Assembly (NCBI GenBank): GCA_947589225.1
Contig: CANQBC010000011.1
Span: 1-62,620 of the forward strand
Length of the DNA: 62,620 bases
Direction of reading: 5' to 3'
Source: an uncultured Oscillospiraceae bacterium
GTDB taxonomy: Bacteria; Bacillota; Clostridia; Oscillospirales; Oscillospiraceae
Shown here: one piece after another, positions 7,936 to 17,455 of the stretch
Numbering within the stretch: position 1 is the stretch's first letter
How the letters are laid out: every line of letters begins with the position of its first letter
Position numbers and translations under genes: made by a program
Notes under the pieces: model-generated
Database searches by the model: none
Seen by the model: only the letters and a program-made list of their open reading frames with translations
What the model was told of the DNA's origin: nothing

Positions 7936-8703
7936 TTATTTTCTCACAACGATGAGTTGTGTGGAGTGTAAATAGCCGGATGTGAATGTGACGGCCCGGT
8001 TCTCAGGGTCGGAGGCGATGCGGCCGATGGCGAAGGCGGTCTTGCCGCTCTCGGCCATATATAGAAGGATATCCGGCTTCACATCGGAAAATACCGGCTC
8101 CAAGTTGAGCTGATCGCAAAGCGCCCGCACCACGTCCACCTCAAGGCCGGCAAGCTCCCCCTCCTCGTCGTAGAAGGCATAGGGATATAAGTCGGCGCAG
8201 ATGGCCACGGAGATGGTGTCCGTCTCCGGATTTGGCGTGTACCCGCCGCTCCCCTCGCCGCTCCCCTCGCCGCTCTCCCACCGGTCGATTATTCCGCCAA
8301 GCTCGCCGGAGGCTCGGATATAGGACATGGCTTCATTGAGATTCTCGATGAGCAAGCTGTTCTCCACTGAAACGGGAATGGCGTAGTCATCGTCGGCGAA
8401 GGGCTCGGACAATGTGGTAAGGCCGCGGCGCACCACATCGTCCCGGTCATCGGATCCGACAAGGGCGCAGTCGATAACGCCGTCCCGCAGATCGGCGGCA
8501 AGGCGTCTCGGATCGTCGTACGTCCTGACTACGGCCTCCCCATAAGCCGTCAGATACGCCTGGGAGAGGCTTCCTTCCAGCACGCCCACAGTGGCACCGC
8601 TCAAGTCGTCCCGGTCATGTATCTGATTTTCGGGGTCGGAGCGGCAGGAGGCGAGAGAGATCGTGAGTAAAGCGGCAAGCGCCGCGGTGATGAGCTTTTT
8701 CAT
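7936..8703 (-). CDS. Family 3 extracellular solute-binding lipoprotein
   Basis: The 255-residue protein starts [20 protein letters not shown], a lipoprotein signal peptide with Cys in a LASC lipobox, so it should be membrane-anchored outside the cell. Two lobes follow: [20 protein letters not shown], then after a Gly/Ser/Glu linker ([12 protein letters not shown]), [20 protein letters not shown] and [20 protein letters not shown], typical of amino-acid binding proteins. No permease or ATPase gene adjoins it, so it may be an orphan receptor. The linker is encoded by a 12-bp direct repeat near 8250-8275. The upstream ATG at 8754 is rejected because it would bury the signal peptide. Confidence 0.8.
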   Translation of the reverse strand: MKKLITAALAALLTISLASCRSDPENQIHDRDDLSGATVGVLEGSLSQAYLTAYGEAVVRTYDDPRRLAADLRDGVIDCALVGSDDRDDVVRRGLTTLSEPFADDDYAIPVSVENSLLIENLNEAMSYIRASGELGGIIDRWESGEGSGEGSGGYTPNPETDTISVAICADLYPYAFYDEEGELAGLEVDVVRALCDQLNLEPVFSDVKPDILLYMAESGKTAFAIGRIASDPENRAVTFTSGYLHSTQLIVVRK

Positions 8704-9152
8704 ATGTGTCTTTCCCTGAATCAGGGCATGTTTTATAAATGTCAACATACCCAAACGACGGGTCTTTTTTGTCGTGTCGAAAGCCGCTTTTCCTTGAAAT
8801 ACACGAAATATTCAAGGGAAAGCGCCTTGCCTGACGTAAAATCCCCTCGTCCTTGGACGCGTTGCCCATTTTTAAAAAGCCCGAATCGTCAATAAAATAT
8901 AAGTAATGCCGATTTAATAAAATTTAAAGGCCGTTTTGCCCGCCGCCGCGCGGCAGCCGGCAAACAAACGCTAATCTTACTCCCGCGGTTATTTAATTGC
9001 CGGAGCAATAACTGTTTTCCAGATCCAGTTTGTCATTATATTTGATTTTTGCAAAGTTCGCAACAGGAAAATGAAAAAAATAAAAAATAAAATGAATTTA
9101 CCGCCGAGCCTCGGGGCCTATGTACGGTCGGGCGATCCGCCCGACCAGTGTG
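8704..9152. other. 449-bp gene-free region
   Basis: No convincing gene is present. The left part is upstream of the lipoprotein and should hold its promoter. The middle is AT-rich except for a GC-rich palindromic 19-mer (8937-8955) shared exactly with 2726-2744. At the right end is the hairpin at 9126-9146. Short open frames here lack family features. Confidence 0.5.
9126..9146 (-). terminator. GC-rich hairpin after the nucleotidyltransferase gene
   Basis: A perfect 9-bp stem (GGTCGGGCG / CGCCCGACC) with a 3-nt loop lies 7 bp beyond the stop codon of the minus-strand gene. No T-run follows, so it is either a weak terminator or an mRNA 3'-end stabiliser. Confidence 0.5.
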
Positions 9153-11477
9153 TTATTTGTTCTTGTCCTGCTTTTCAGCCATCTCGCGGGCCAGCCTTTC
9201 GGCTTTCAGGCAAAGCTCTTCAGCCATCTCCGCGCTGCCCGCCTCGGCGGTAAACCGCAGGGCGCGGCCGTCAAAGGTCGGGGCGATGTGGATCTCGCCG
9301 CGGGTAGTGCCTATTCTCAACCCGCCCGAGATCTCCGACGCCGTTTCGGCGCTGGCCTCTGTCATCAGCCGCATGAGCCTTGCCGGGGAGACCGGGGCCT
9401 CCACCTGCCGCTCTTCTACGGCGAAGGTGGGGAGATCGTCGTAAAGGGCTGCAAGCTGGATCGCGTCCCTGGCCATCACGGACGTTATGAGCGCGGCCTT
9501 CAAGGCTCCGTCGCGGAGATAGCGCTGCTTCTCCCAAAGCGCGGCGCCGGAGGATGTGTCCGTTCCGTCGGCTTTACATCCGTATCTTGAGCACATACGC
9601 AATATGGCGGCGGGTGCGTCATTTGGGAGGGCGATCCTGTCCACGCCCAGGCGCATCAGGCTCTGGGCGGCAAGCGCCATGGTGTGTCGCGGATCCGACT
9701 CCCGGCCACGCTCGTCGACCGCAAAAAGCTCAAAACCGTCCGGAGACAGCTTGAAAGAAGCCATGCCGGGTTTCGCCCTGCCAACAGTGAAGCCGAGGCC
9801 GGCCAGCACACACCTCAGGGCGCGGTTTTCAGGGCCGGCCCCGGATACGGCAACTGTAACGGAGCCGTTGTTCGGAATGATCGTCCGGATCTCCTCGACA
9901 GCACCGGAGATATAGGCTCTGGCGGTGCCGGAGACGGAGGACACGCCGCCGATGATCGGGGCCGTACGCGGCCTGTCGCCGGTGAGGACGGATTGAAGCT
10001 TCGCCCGCTTTTCCCGGCCTATGGGCGTTCCCGCGCCGGTAAAGAAGGTCATGGCCGTCTCCTCCCCGTCCTCTCTTACGAACACCGCGCCGTCAAGGGC
10101 AAAGAGCTTGGAGACCCCCGCGAGCTGTGCCTCGAAGCCCGCGTCGATGCGGCAGCACTCCCCTCCCGCGGCTGTAACGCCGCAGAGAAGCGCGCCGGCC
10201 AAAAGCCTGGAGCCCTGTCCCCCGGTATGGGCGATGCCGATACGACCGTCTTTGCCCAATACGGCGCCGAGAGCCAGAGCCGTCTCCGGCGTAAGGGAGG
10301 TGGCAACAGATCCCGTCAAGCGGTGGTTGGAGACAAATTTGCCTGTCTCCGCGGGCGCGTCGCCGGTGAGGCTCCTGGCCAGTCTGCTCCCGCGGGGAAC
10401 GCGCCTGTCGGTCCAGACGCGCACGCCGGGGGCGAGGACGCAGTTTTCGCCGAGGTGCGCTCCGTCGCCTACCACGCACTCACGGCCTATCCGCGCGCCG
10501 TCGCCGATCCTCGCGTCCCGGCCTATGATCGCTCCCTCCACAACGCATTCCGCGCCAACGTGCGCGCCGTTTATCACGCTGTCGCGCACAGCGGTTCCTT
10601 TGCCGATATGGGAGTTGTTCGATATGACCGCGCCGGGGCCGAGTATCGCCCCAGGCTCGACAACGCTGCCCTCCCCCACGAACACCGGAGGGGAGAGCTT
10701 CACGCCGGTAAGGGAAACATTTGAATACACACCCGTCTCATTCTCCGGGGTTTTCAGGTCGATGCCGACACGTCCCGAGACAATGTCCACACAGCACTGC
10801 CTGTACGCCTCCGGCGATCCCACGTCGCACCAGTAGCCGCCCGCCGGCGCGGCAAAAAGGCGTTTGCCTTCACGAAGCATCCTGGGAAACAGGTCTTTAC
10901 CAAAATCATACTGCCCATCGGCGGGGATCATATCGACTGCCTGCGGCGATAAAATATAGATGCCCGTGTTGACCATGCTGGTGACCACGTTGTCCCAGGA
11001 GGGCTTTTCCGAGAAGGCGGTGACACGTCCGTCCGAGTCTGTCAGCACAAGTCCAAATCGCGTGGGCTCCGGGTGCTCATAAAGAACGATGGCCGCGTCG
11101 GCGGACTTCTTCTCAAAGAACTCGCCGCAGGCGCGAAGGTCGAAGTTGCACACACCGTCGCCGGAGATGACCAGCACCGGCTCGTCCCCTATGAAGTCCC
11201 GGCAGGCCCGGACGCCTCCGGCGGTACCCAGGGGCGCCGTCTCTATGCTGTAAGTGATTTTTACGCCCATTTTCTCCCCGTCCCCAAACCAGTCCTCAAT
11301 GACTTTGGGAAGATAGCGGAGCGTAAAGCGAATATCCGTGATTCCGTTTGCCTTCAGGTGCTCCACCGTCCGCTCAAGGATCGGCGCGCCGAGAAGCTCC
11401 ACCATGGGCTTGGGCCGCCCCTCCGTGAGAGGTCTGAGCCTTGTGCCCTCTCCGCCCGCCATTACAATTGCTTTCAT
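9153..11477 (-). CDS. Sugar-phosphate nucleotidyltransferase fused to a phosphomannomutase-like domain
   Basis: The 774-residue protein has three parts. Residues 1-235 are a nucleotidyltransferase (MAGGEGTRLRPLTEGRPKPM, then LVISGDGVCNFDL) that would make an NDP-sugar from a sugar 1-phosphate. Residues 245-370 are left-handed beta-helix hexapeptide repeats (SVVEPGAILGPGAVISNNSH). The rest resembles an alpha-D-phosphohexomutase, but the catalytic phosphoserine loop (normally TASHNP-like) is replaced by DGAVFVREDGEETAMTFF, so mutase activity is doubtful. Such fusions are usually labelled mannose-1-phosphate guanylyltransferase; the true substrate cannot be read here. A role in envelope polysaccharide synthesis is likely. 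It is divergent from the GdpP-like gene. Confidence 0.8.
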   Translation of the reverse strand: MKAIVMAGGEGTRLRPLTEGRPKPMVELLGAPILERTVEHLKANGITDIRFTLRYLPKVIEDWFGDGEKMGVKITYSIETAPLGTAGGVRACRDFIGDEPVLVISGDGVCNFDLRACGEFFEKKSADAAIVLYEHPEPTRFGLVLTDSDGRVTAFSEKPSWDNVVTSMVNTGIYILSPQAVDMIPADGQYDFGKDLFPRMLREGKRLFAAPAGGYWCDVGSPEAYRQCCVDIVSGRVGIDLKTPENETGVYSNVSLTGVKLSPPVFVGEGSVVEPGAILGPGAVISNNSHIGKGTAVRDSVINGAHVGAECVVEGAIIGRDARIGDGARIGRECVVGDGAHLGENCVLAPGVRVWTDRRVPRGSRLARSLTGDAPAETGKFVSNHRLTGSVATSLTPETALALGAVLGKDGRIGIAHTGGQGSRLLAGALLCGVTAAGGECCRIDAGFEAQLAGVSKLFALDGAVFVREDGEETAMTFFTGAGTPIGREKRAKLQSVLTGDRPRTAPIIGGVSSVSGTARAYISGAVEEIRTIIPNNGSVTVAVSGAGPENRALRCVLAGLGFTVGRAKPGMASFKLSPDGFELFAVDERGRESDPRHTMALAAQSLMRLGVDRIALPNDAPAAILRMCSRYGCKADGTDTSSGAALWEKQRYLRDGALKAALITSVMARDAIQLAALYDDLPTFAVEERQVEAPVSPARLMRLMTEASAETASEISGGLRIGTTRGEIHIAPTFDGRALRFTAEAGSAEMAEELCLKAERLAREMAEKQDKNK

Positions 11478-11554
11478 ATCTTTCTCCCCCGTTTTCTTTT
11501 TTCCTCAGGTTTTAATAGCTTTTCCGGGAAGAAAAATTATTTGCATATTTGCTA

Positions 11555-11583
11555 TTGTTAATGACCGCGAGATTTGGTATAAT
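11555..11583 (+). promoter_or_regulatory. Sigma-A-type promoter of the gdpP-rplI-dnaB block
   Basis: TTGTTA (11555-11560) and TATAAT (11578-11583) are separated by 17 bp, 41 bp ahead of the first ATG of the rightward housekeeping run. Confidence 0.75.
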
Positions 11584-11624
11584 GAAACTGTATATGCTAA
11601 AGTACCCTGAAAAGGAGGCGTGGC

Positions 11625-13640
11625 ATGAACAGAAAAATAAGGAGCCTGCTCAGCTCCAATATGCACCTTCTGGTAGCGACGCTGGTGCTTTTTGCCATCG
11701 CGACCTTCTTCTTCGGCCAGTACAGCCTTGAATTGGCGATGGCGGAGCTGGCGGTCATCCTTGTGCTTCTCATTTACACCAGGGCCACCTCCCGCAGAAG
11801 GAGCCGGGAGATGCTGGGGTACATTGAGTCCGTGACGGCGAACATTGACAGCGCCACAAAAAACACCCTGCAAAATTTTCCCTTCCCCATGGTGACCTTC
11901 ACCCTGAATGAAAACGAGATCATTTACGCAAACGAGCAGTTTCTCGATGTGGCCGGCGAGAGGGAACGGCTACTTGCCATCACTATTTCCTCCATCGTCC
12001 CCGGCTTTTCGGCCCGGTGGCTCATGGAGGGCAAAAACGAGTATCCCGAGCTTGTGACCGTAGGCAACCGTCGTTTTCGTGTATTCGGGAACCTGGTTCG
12101 CGGCTCCGACGCGCCGGGGGTCAAAAATTTTGTGGCCACCACCTACTGGGTGGACGAGACGGAGTACGCCCAGATAAGCGAGGAGTTCGCCAGCACCCGT
12201 CCCGTTTTCGCGATCATCATGCTGGACAACTATGAAGAGTTCACCTCCGGCATGAGCGAAAAAGACAAATCGTTTCTTATGTCCTCGGTGGACGACAAGC
12301 TCACCGAGTGGGTCCGGGACAAGAGCGGATATCTCACCCGCCCCGACAGGGATCGATACGTGTTCATTTTTGAGGAGCGGTATTTGCAGTCCTATGTGGA
12401 CACGAAATTCGCCATCCTCGATTCCATCCGCGAGCTTACCACCCCCAAGGGGATGCACCCCACCATCAGCATCGGCATAGGGCTTGACGGGAAGAGCCTT
12501 GAGGAGAATTACCAGTTCGCCTCCCTGGCCCTGGAGATGAGCCTCTCCCGCGGCGGGGATCAGGCGGTCATCAAAAACCGATACAACTTCGAGTTCTACG
12601 GCGGCAAGACAAGTCAGGCGGAAAAGCGCACGAAGGTCAAATCCCGCGTAATGGCAAACTCCCTTTCCGAGCTCATGCGCTCGGCCTCGCAGATCTACAT
12701 CATGGGCCACAAGTACGCCGACCTCGACTCCGTAGGCAGCGCCGTGGGCCTGTGCTGCGCCGCCAGAAGTCTTGGAAAACCGGCAAAGATCGTCATTGAC
12801 CTTGACACGCAGGTAAGCCAGCCTCTCATCGACAAGATACTTACCCTTCCTGAATACAGGGACGTATTCATAAATCCCCAGGAAGCGCTTCTCAACATGG
12901 ACGGCTCCACCCTCCTTATCATTGTGGACACCAACAGGCCGGATCAGGTGGAATCCGAATCGCTTCTCCAGTCCTGCAACCGGGTGGCCATCGTGGACCA
13001 CCACCGCAGGGCGGCGGACTACATCCAGAACGTGGCGCTCTCCTTCCACGAGCCCTACGCCTCGTCGGCGTCCGAGCTGGTCACGGAGCTTTTGCAGTAT
13101 ATGGTGGAGCAGTCCGATATCCTCCGCATCGAGGCCGAGGCGTTGCTTGCCGGCATCGTGCTGGACACCAAGAACTTCACCCTGCGAACAGGCGGACGTA
13201 CATTCGACGCCGCGGCGTTCCTGCGCAGGGCCGGTGCCGACACCTCGGACGTCAAGCACCTTCTCCAGTCCGACCTCAAGTCGGCGGTGGCCAAGTACGC
13301 CATCGTCCAGCGGGCGAAGATCTACAAGGCCGGCATCGCCATCGCCGCCGCGGAGAGCGTGGACAGCAAGGTGACGGCGGCCCAGGCGGCAGACGAGCTT
13401 CTGAACATCTCCGGCATCCAGGCGTCCTTTGTGCTCTTTCCGCTGGACGACAAGGTCAATATCTCCGCCAGAAGTCTCGGGGACATCAACGTACAGGTCA
13501 TTGTGGAGAGGCTGGGCGGTGGCGGGAACAAGTCCACAGCCGGCGCGCAGATAAGCGGCAAGACCATGCGCGAGGTATTGGAGGCGCTGTTGGCTGGGAT
13601 CGACAAATATCTTGAGGATTACTCGATCACGGACGAATAA
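11625..13640 (+). CDS. gdpP: GdpP/YybT-type cyclic-di-AMP phosphodiesterase
   Basis: The 671-residue protein has the full GdpP layout: two N-terminal membrane helices (about 12-58), a PAS-like domain (MVTFTLNENEIIYANEQFLD), a degenerate GGDEF domain (RPVFAIIMLDNYEEFT, then GGDQAVIKNRYNFEFYGG), and a DHH-DHHA1 phosphodiesterase. Metal-binding motifs are GHKYADLDSVGS near residue 360, VDTNRPDQ, and DHHRR near residue 458. GdpP cleaves c-di-AMP to control osmotic balance and cell-wall stress. In the C-terminal DHHA1 motif the usual GGGH reads GGGN (GGGGNKSTAGAQ). The position just ahead of rplI and dnaB is the conserved Firmicutes order. Confidence 0.92.
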   Translation: MNRKIRSLLSSNMHLLVATLVLFAIATFFFGQYSLELAMAELAVILVLLIYTRATSRRRSREMLGYIESVTANIDSATKNTLQNFPFPMVTFTLNENEIIYANEQFLDVAGERERLLAITISSIVPGFSARWLMEGKNEYPELVTVGNRRFRVFGNLVRGSDAPGVKNFVATTYWVDETEYAQISEEFASTRPVFAIIMLDNYEEFTSGMSEKDKSFLMSSVDDKLTEWVRDKSGYLTRPDRDRYVFIFEERYLQSYVDTKFAILDSIRELTTPKGMHPTISIGIGLDGKSLEENYQFASLALEMSLSRGGDQAVIKNRYNFEFYGGKTSQAEKRTKVKSRVMANSLSELMRSASQIYIMGHKYADLDSVGSAVGLCCAARSLGKPAKIVIDLDTQVSQPLIDKILTLPEYRDVFINPQEALLNMDGSTLLIIVDTNRPDQVESESLLQSCNRVAIVDHHRRAADYIQNVALSFHEPYASSASELVTELLQYMVEQSDILRIEAEALLAGIVLDTKNFTLRTGGRTFDAAAFLRRAGADTSDVKHLLQSDLKSAVAKYAIVQRAKIYKAGIAIAAAESVDSKVTAAQAADELLNISGIQASFVLFPLDDKVNISARSLGDINVQVIVERLGGGGNKSTAGAQISGKTMREVLEALLAGIDKYLEDYSITDE

Positions 13641-13671
13641 AAAAATAACAAATCAGAAAGGATCTACCGAT

Positions 13672-14121
13672 ATGAAAGTCATTTTACAGCAGGACGTGCG
13701 CGATCACGGCAAGAAGGGACAGATGGTGGAGGTCTCCGACGGATACGCCCGCAACTACCTCTTCCCCCGCAAGCTGGCCGTACCCGCCACGGCGGACGCG
13801 GTGAACACCATGAAGCTCAAGGAGAAGGCGCGTCTGAGGCAGATCGAGGAGGAGAAAGCAAAAGCCCTTGAAAACGCCAAAAGGCTCGAGTCCGTGGTGG
13901 TGAAGATCTCCGCCAAGGCCGGCGAGGGCGGTAAGCTCTTCGGGTCTGTCACAAACAAGGACATCTCCGACGCCCTCAAGGCCCAGTTTGGCATCGACGT
14001 GGAGAAGAGCCGTATCGTTATCGCGGAGCCCATTAAGTCCTACGGCTCCTACGAGGTCAAGTGCAAGCTCGGTTACGAGATCAGCGGGATCGTGCATCTT
14101 CTCATTACCGAGACAAAATAA
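13672..14121 (+). CDS. rplI: 50S ribosomal protein L9
   Basis: This 149-residue protein begins MKVILQQDVRDHGKKGQMVE and continues VSDGYARNYLFPRKLAVPAT, the rRNA-binding N-domain of L9. A long helix (KLKEKARLRQIEEEKAKALE) joins it to the C-domain (LFGSVTNKDISDALKAQFGI). The length is normal. The start is the ATG after AGAAAGGAT; an in-frame ATG inside the upstream gene is rejected. It lies 31 bp after gdpP and 56 bp before dnaB, within one operon. Confidence 0.97.
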   Translation: MKVILQQDVRDHGKKGQMVEVSDGYARNYLFPRKLAVPATADAVNTMKLKEKARLRQIEEEKAKALENAKRLESVVVKISAKAGEGGKLFGSVTNKDISDALKAQFGIDVEKSRIVIAEPIKSYGSYEVKCKLGYEISGIVHLLITETK

Positions 14122-14177
14122 AAGATAACTCCGCTCATGTCCCCCGGGACTTACGAACGCGGAAGGAGGGATAACGT

Positions 14178-15518
14178 ATGCCGGAGCTTCTGAATTTCTC
14201 ACAGCTGCCCCATAATTCCGACGCTGAGCAGTCGGTGCTGGGGTCGATGCTGTTCGATCCGCGGTGCATACCGGAGGTGGTTCGGATCCTGAAGGCCGAG
14301 GATTTCTACTACGACCTGAACCGCGACCTTTTCGAGGCCATCTACTCCATGTTCATCTACTCCAAGACCATCGACGCCGTGACGCTCACCGACGAGCTTC
14401 GCATCAGAGGCAAGTATTCGGACGAGACGCGTGATTATATTTTTAAGATCCTGGAGCTCACGCCAACCGCGAAGAATTACCTGAAATACGCCAATATCGT
14501 CAAGGATCAGGCGCTTCTGCGCCGGCTTGCGCTGGCGGGTACGGACATCAACTCCGCCGCCATGGAGGCCCAGGGAGAGGCCGACGACATATTGGAGCTG
14601 GCCGAGCAGAAGATCTACGACATCCGTCAGGGCCGGGAGAACGCGGGACTTAAAAAGGTCTCCGAGGTCATGGGGACGGTATATGCCGCTCTCGCCGAGG
14701 CGGCCAAAAGCGGTCAGCAGATACCGGGGTTGTCCACCGGCCTTGCCGACCTTGACAGGGCCATGATGGGCCTTAACAAGTCAGACCTCATTCTGGTGGC
14801 GGCAAGGCCCGGTATGGGAAAGACCAGTATCGCCCTGAATATCGCCCTCAATGTCGCCCACCAGTCGCCGGTGTCCATCGCCATTTTTTCCCTGGAGATG
14901 AGCCGGGCGCAGCTTTGCCGGAACCTTCTGGCGATGGAATCGCAGGTAGATCTGAAGAAGCTCCAGACCGGGCAGCTCAGCTCCGAGGAGTGGGAAAAGG
15001 TGGTGGCCAGCTGTGTCTCCATCAGCGACATGAATATTTATATCGACGAGAACCCCACGCTGACCGTGGCGGACATTTCCGCCGCGTGCCGCCGCGTGGA
15101 TAACCTGGGGCTTGTCATCATTGACTACCTCCAGCTGATGACCTCCGCCGGAGGGAACAACCGGGCCAACGAGAACCGGCAGACGATCGTCTCGGAGATC
15201 AGCCGCATGATGAAGATCATGGCCAAGGACTTGAACGTCCCCGTGGTCTGCGCCTCTCAGCTATCCCGCGCCAACGAGGGCCGGCAGGATAAACGGCCAA
15301 TGCTCTCAGACCTTCGTGAGTCCGGCGCCATTGAGCAGGACGCGGATATCGTCCTGGCCCTTTACCGGGACGACTACTACAACAAAGAAACCGAGCGGCC
15401 AAATGTGGCCGAGTGCATTATTCTGAAAAACCGCCGCGGCGAGACGGGTACCGTGGAGCTTCGGTGGACGCCGGAATACACCACCTTCTCCTCTCTGGAA
15501 TGGCGGCGCGAGGATTAA
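14178..15518 (+). CDS. dnaB: Replicative DNA helicase DnaB
   Basis: The 446-residue hexameric helicase unwinds the fork during chromosome replication. The N-terminal domain (PHNSDAEQSVLGSMLFDPRC) is followed by a RecA-like core with Walker A RPGMGKTSIALNIA, Walker B LVIIDYLQLM, the SQLSRANEGRQDKRPMLSDL loop and the ESGAIEQDADIVLALYRDDY motif. The length is normal and no intein interrupts it. A strong GGAAGGAGGG ribosome binding site precedes the ATG. Confidence 0.97.
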   Translation: MPELLNFSQLPHNSDAEQSVLGSMLFDPRCIPEVVRILKAEDFYYDLNRDLFEAIYSMFIYSKTIDAVTLTDELRIRGKYSDETRDYIFKILELTPTAKNYLKYANIVKDQALLRRLALAGTDINSAAMEAQGEADDILELAEQKIYDIRQGRENAGLKKVSEVMGTVYAALAEAAKSGQQIPGLSTGLADLDRAMMGLNKSDLILVAARPGMGKTSIALNIALNVAHQSPVSIAIFSLEMSRAQLCRNLLAMESQVDLKKLQTGQLSSEEWEKVVASCVSISDMNIYIDENPTLTVADISAACRRVDNLGLVIIDYLQLMTSAGGNNRANENRQTIVSEISRMMKIMAKDLNVPVVCASQLSRANEGRQDKRPMLSDLRESGAIEQDADIVLALYRDDYYNKETERPNVAECIILKNRRGETGTVELRWTPEYTTFSSLEWRRED

Positions 15519-15554
15519 AAAATGCTTTGACCAATGGAACAACCGCTTTGATGT

Positions 15555-16877
15555 ATGCTTGATCAAATCGAAAAATTCTGTCAACAATATGATATGCTCT
15601 CCCCATGCGCAAGGCTTCTAGCCTGCGTCTCCGGCGGGACGGACTCCATGTGCCTTCTTCATGTGCTGGAAAAGCTGCGGGCAAGGTACGGCTATTCCCT
15701 GTATGCCGTCCACTACAATCACAACCTGCGTGGCGCGGAATCGGAAGGCGACGAGGCTTTTGTGCGGGAATGGTGCGAAAAGCGCGGCATTCCCATTATT
15801 ACCGGCTCCGGCGACGTTGCCGGAGAGGCGGGGAGGTCGGGGCGCGGCATTGAGGAGACAGCGCGGGAAATGCGCTATCAATTTTTCTTCGAGCTGTCCG
15901 AAAAGTTGGGAGGCGCCAAAATCGCCACCGCCCACAACGCCGACGACAACCTTGAGACGGTGTTGATGCGCATAGCCCGCGGCACCGGGCTTCGGGGGCT
16001 GGGCGGGATCCCCGCCGTATCCGGAAACCTCATAAGACCGCTTCTGGGTATCACACGGGCGGAGATCGAGGCTTACTGCGTGTCGAACGGCATCCCTCAT
16101 CGGGAGGATTCCACCAACGCGTCCGACAAGTACACCAGAAATAAGCTCCGCCACAACGTGGTCCCGGTTCTGAAGGAGCTGAACCCGTCCCTGAACATCA
16201 CCGGCATGACGGAGCTTTTAAGACGGGACGAGGAATTTCTGGCTGCGCTGGCCGCGGATTTTCTGGAGAAAAACGCCTTTGGCGATTCCGTTTCCGCCGA
16301 AAAGCTCACCGCTCTCCCCTATCCCGTGGCGTCACGGGTCGTGAGGGCGCTTTTCGGGGAGAAGCTCAGCGCCGTCCATGTGGACGCTATACTGGCTTTG
16401 GCGAAAAGCGGCGGCCCGTCGGGACAAATTTCCCTTCCCGGCGTCACCGTGCGGCGGGAGTATGACAGGCTCACCGCGCGGAACTTCCAGGAAAAAAGCT
16501 TTCCCGCCACGAAGATCCCCCTTGACAGGTCTGTTATAATAGAGGAGATACGTCTTAAATTGATATGTACTCCTTATAAACAGGACGGGATTTACAATTC
16601 CTTAACTAATTTTCTTTTAAAAAGAGATAAAATCAATGCCGGTATATATGTGCGGCCCCGTAAAACCGGGGATTCGTTGAAGCTTCCGGGCGGAACGAAG
16701 TCCGTTAAAAAGCTGATGATCGATAAAAAGATACCGGCGGTATATCGTGATTCGCTCCCTGTGATCGTCTCCGGGGATGAAGTCCTGGCCGTGTACGGAC
16801 TGGGGCAGAGCGTGGATTCCCTGCCGGCAAAGGGCGAGTCGGCTGTACTTCTTAAAACAGAAAAAGTGGAGGGATAG
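15555..16877 (+). CDS. tilS: tRNA(Ile)-lysidine synthetase
   Basis: TilS modifies C34 of tRNA-Ile(CAU) to lysidine so that it reads AUA. The PP-loop ATP pyrophosphatase motif SGGTDSM is at about residues 28-34, and the domain continues with [20 protein letters not shown] and [20 protein letters not shown], both diagnostic. A C-terminal domain with [20 protein letters not shown] and [17 protein letters not shown] matches the TilS C-domain. The length is typical. It is 2 bp from hpt, in the classic tilS-hpt-ftsH order. An AT-rich patch near 16550-16640 differs from the surrounding codon use but the frame is unbroken. Confidence 0.96.
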   Translation: MLDQIEKFCQQYDMLSPCARLLACVSGGTDSMCLLHVLEKLRARYGYSLYAVHYNHNLRGAESEGDEAFVREWCEKRGIPIITGSGDVAGEAGRSGRGIEETAREMRYQFFFELSEKLGGAKIATAHNADDNLETVLMRIARGTGLRGLGGIPAVSGNLIRPLLGITRAEIEAYCVSNGIPHREDSTNASDKYTRNKLRHNVVPVLKELNPSLNITGMTELLRRDEEFLAALAADFLEKNAFGDSVSAEKLTALPYPVASRVVRALFGEKLSAVHVDAILALAKSGGPSGQISLPGVTVRREYDRLTARNFQEKSFPATKIPLDRSVIIEEIRLKLICTPYKQDGIYNSLTNFLLKRDKINAGIYVRPRKTGDSLKLPGGTKSVKKLMIDKKIPAVYRDSLPVIVSGDEVLAVYGLGQSVDSLPAKGESAVLLKTEKVEG

Positions 16878-16879
16878 AA

Positions 16880-17419
16880 ATGCTGGAAAAGGATTTAGAC
16901 AGAGTATTTTTCTCTGGGGAGGAGCTCCAGGCGAAAGTCCGTGAGCTCGGCGCCCGGATCACCCGCGACTACGCGGGCAGGGATCCCCTTTTCGTGGGCG
17001 TCCTCAAGGGCTCCTTCGTGTTTATGGCCGACCTGATGCGCGCGGTGGATCTCTACTGTGACATTGACTTCATGGCGGTGTCCTCCTACGGCTTCGGCAC
17101 CACTACCACAGGCGCCGTAAAGATCAACAAGGATCTCAGCTACAACGTGGAGGGGCGGCACATTATTCTCATTGAGGACATACTGGACTCCGGCGTGACC
17201 CTCTCCTATCTCAAAAAGTACATCGAGGCCAGAAAGCCCGCCTCCGTCAGGATCTGCACCCTGCTTGACAAGCCGGCGCGCCGTAAGGCTGATATCAGCG
17301 CCGACTACGTGGGCTTCGACTGCCCGGACGCCTTCATCGTGGGCTACGGCCTTGACTACGCCGAGCGCTACCGCAACCTTCCCTACATAGGCGTGTTGAA
17401 GCCCGAGATCTACGCCTGA
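16880..17419 (+). CDS. hpt: Hypoxanthine phosphoribosyltransferase
   Basis: This 179-residue purine-salvage enzyme converts hypoxanthine or guanine plus PRPP to IMP or GMP. It shows the PRPP-binding motif [17 protein letters not shown] near residue 95, the flexible-loop region [18 protein letters not shown], and the base-binding tail [20 protein letters not shown]. Length and order (tilS-hpt-ftsH) are canonical. The 2-bp gap from tilS implies translational coupling. Confidence 0.97.
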   Translation: MLEKDLDRVFFSGEELQAKVRELGARITRDYAGRDPLFVGVLKGSFVFMADLMRAVDLYCDIDFMAVSSYGFGTTTTGAVKINKDLSYNVEGRHIILIEDILDSGVTLSYLKKYIEARKPASVRICTLLDKPARRKADISADYVGFDCPDAFIVGYGLDYAERYRNLPYIGVLKPEIYA

Positions 17420-17455
17420 GCGCCGGGGGCGCTCCTCAATCCCAAAGGAAAGAAG

